This document shows, one piece after another, positions 63,043 through 64,000 of a DNA stretch of 64,000 nt. A program made the position numbers and the translations under genes. The notes under the pieces were generated by a model, which saw only the letters and a list, made by a program, of their open reading frames with translations, was not told the DNA's origin and did no database searches. Source of the DNA: Hesseltinella vesiculosa. Its lineage: Eukaryota > Mucoromycota > Mucoromycetes > Mucorales > Cunninghamellaceae. The stretch spans positions 248,001 through 312,000 of the forward strand of contig MCGT01000005.1 of NCBI GenBank assembly GCA_002104935.1, written 5' to 3'. The number at the start of each line of letters is the position of its first letter. Positions within the stretch are counted from its first letter, which is position 1.

Positions 63043-64000
63043 CGATGAATAAAGCTCTCCTGTGCGAACATGACTGGGACCTGTACCTGGATTCGGCGCT
63101 ATGGGCACTGAGAATTCGGAAACACGCAACCGTAGGATACAGCCCATTCTACCTGGTATATGGAAGAGAACCTGTACTGCCTGGTGATGCTTTGAGACCA
63201 TACACGGAAGCTCCTTTGGATAAAGACCAAGTCGCAAGATGGACTGCTGACGAACTGGAAGCACTAGGACACGCCCGTGGAGCAGCTGAGCACCGCTCCA
63301 AAACAAGATTCCAGCAAGATGCCGAGCGATGGAACACGGTGGCTAACCATGTCATATTCAACGTGGGTGACTACGTATTACAGCGTGTGGAGCAGAAACA
63401 TAGCGGCCTGGAACCCCAATGGGAAGGACCATATAGAGTGTTCAAGAAAAATATCGACTCTGATACGTATTGGTTGGAAACTCTTGGTGGTGTGCTCGTA
63501 ACGATTGGGTGCATGTACATCGTCTAAAGAAGGCCAAGACACCGGACGAACTAGCATTGACTAGACCCTGGCACGATGTAGTGGCTTCAAGAGCTAGATG
63601 GCCTGCTGGTCCCCTAAGAGACCGTTCTATTCTGGAAAAAGATGACCCCACTGCAATGGACTCTCAAAGAGCAATCGTCAGTAATCCAGCCTCAAACGTT
63701 GTGGAAACCATACCCGTGAATTACATCGTATAAAGAAGGCCAAGACACCGGACGAACTAGCATTGACTAGACCCTGGCACGATGTAGTGGCTTCAAGAGC
63801 TAGATGGCCTGCTGGTCCCCTAAGAGACCGTTCTATTCTGGAAAAAGATGACCCCACTGCAATGGACTCTCAAAGAGCAATCGTCAGTAATCCAGCCTCA
63901 AACGTTGTGGAAACCATACCCGTGAATGAGTCAAACCCATCTTCTGAAGAAGACGCACCATGGCAAGAAATAGCACCTGTGAAAGACTCAGAAGAAAAAA
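63043..64000 (+). mobile_element. Ty3/gypsy-like polyprotein fragment (integrase C-terminal region)
   Basis: An open plus frame from about 63043 reads MNKALL, then ALRIRKHATVGYSPF, LVYGREPVLPGDALRP, the part of integrase just after the catalytic core, then VGDYVLQRVEQKHSGLEP and WEGPYRVFKK, the GPY/F-type module that links to chromatin in chromoviruses. Upstream catalytic DDE and zinc-finger parts are missing, so the element is 5'-truncated in this locus, and it runs out of the window. The frame is broken near 63490 (the continuing WVHVHRL reading lies in another frame), and a 206-bp tandem duplication follows. Confidence 0.85.
63516..63927 (+). repeat. 206-bp tandem duplication inside the Ty3/gypsy fragment
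   Basis: 63516-63721 is repeated as 63722-63927 with one base difference noticed near the start (TACATCGTC versus TACATCGTA). Since 206 is not a multiple of three, the downstream reading (KKAKTPDELALTRPW) moves to another frame and a stop follows in the old one. Confidence 0.95.

Overview
This window looks like nuclear DNA of an early-diverging filamentous fungus, most probably Mucoromycota/Mucorales. The reasons are many short GT-AG introns (about 45-110 nt) in almost every gene, very frequent poly(A)/poly(T) runs in introns and spacers, convergent and divergent compact genes, and a gene set mixing classic fungal families (GT15 mannosyltransferases, Vid27, Kin1, Sec53, Erv2) with genes such as ARMC7 and a FOCAD/RST1-like protein that I know best from animals and plants. 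The assignment rests on gene content and style only.

The window has two compartments. Positions 1 to about 35,550 are gene-dense: sixteen protein genes, nearly all with exon structures that can be reconstructed to an open frame. In order: FOCAD-like HEAT protein (3' end outside the window), probable mitochondrial DEAD-box helicase, ARMC7, an MSP/VAP-domain protein, phosphomannomutase SEC53, a double-START membrane protein, a KIN1/PAR-1/MARK kinase, translation factor eIF2A, two tandem GT15 mannosyltransferases, VID27, a small orphan, an ERV2-type sulfhydryl oxidase, a SAP-domain protein, an alpha-arrestin-like protein and a CHORD-CS (CHORDC1/RAR1) protein. Several act in the secretory pathway: SEC53 feeds GDP-mannose synthesis, the GT15 enzymes use GDP-mannose in the Golgi, and ERV2 makes disulfides in the ER.

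From about 35,550 to 64,000 the sequence is gene-poor and repeat-rich. It holds a decayed DDE transposase, several copies of dispersed repeats, fossils of a RecQ-like/telomere-linked-helicase type coding sequence, minisatellites, a seven-unit satellite of about 159 bp with a three-unit higher-order pattern, a tandem array whose units keep a palindrome, one tRNA-Pro(AGG) next to a GC-rich island, a LINE-like fragment, and at the right edge a Ty3/gypsy integrase C-terminal region carrying a 206-bp tandem duplication. Only one hypothetical membrane protein (about 52.0-52.4 kb) is a reasonable intact gene there.

I did not find a clearly new multi-gene system. The most interesting leads are the double-START tail-anchored protein, the second GT15 paralogue with altered active-site residues, the FOCAD-like gene in a fungus, the higher-order satellite, and the palindromic tandem array. 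All exon boundaries are my own manual calls from splice consensus plus reading-frame continuity and have not been checked against transcripts.
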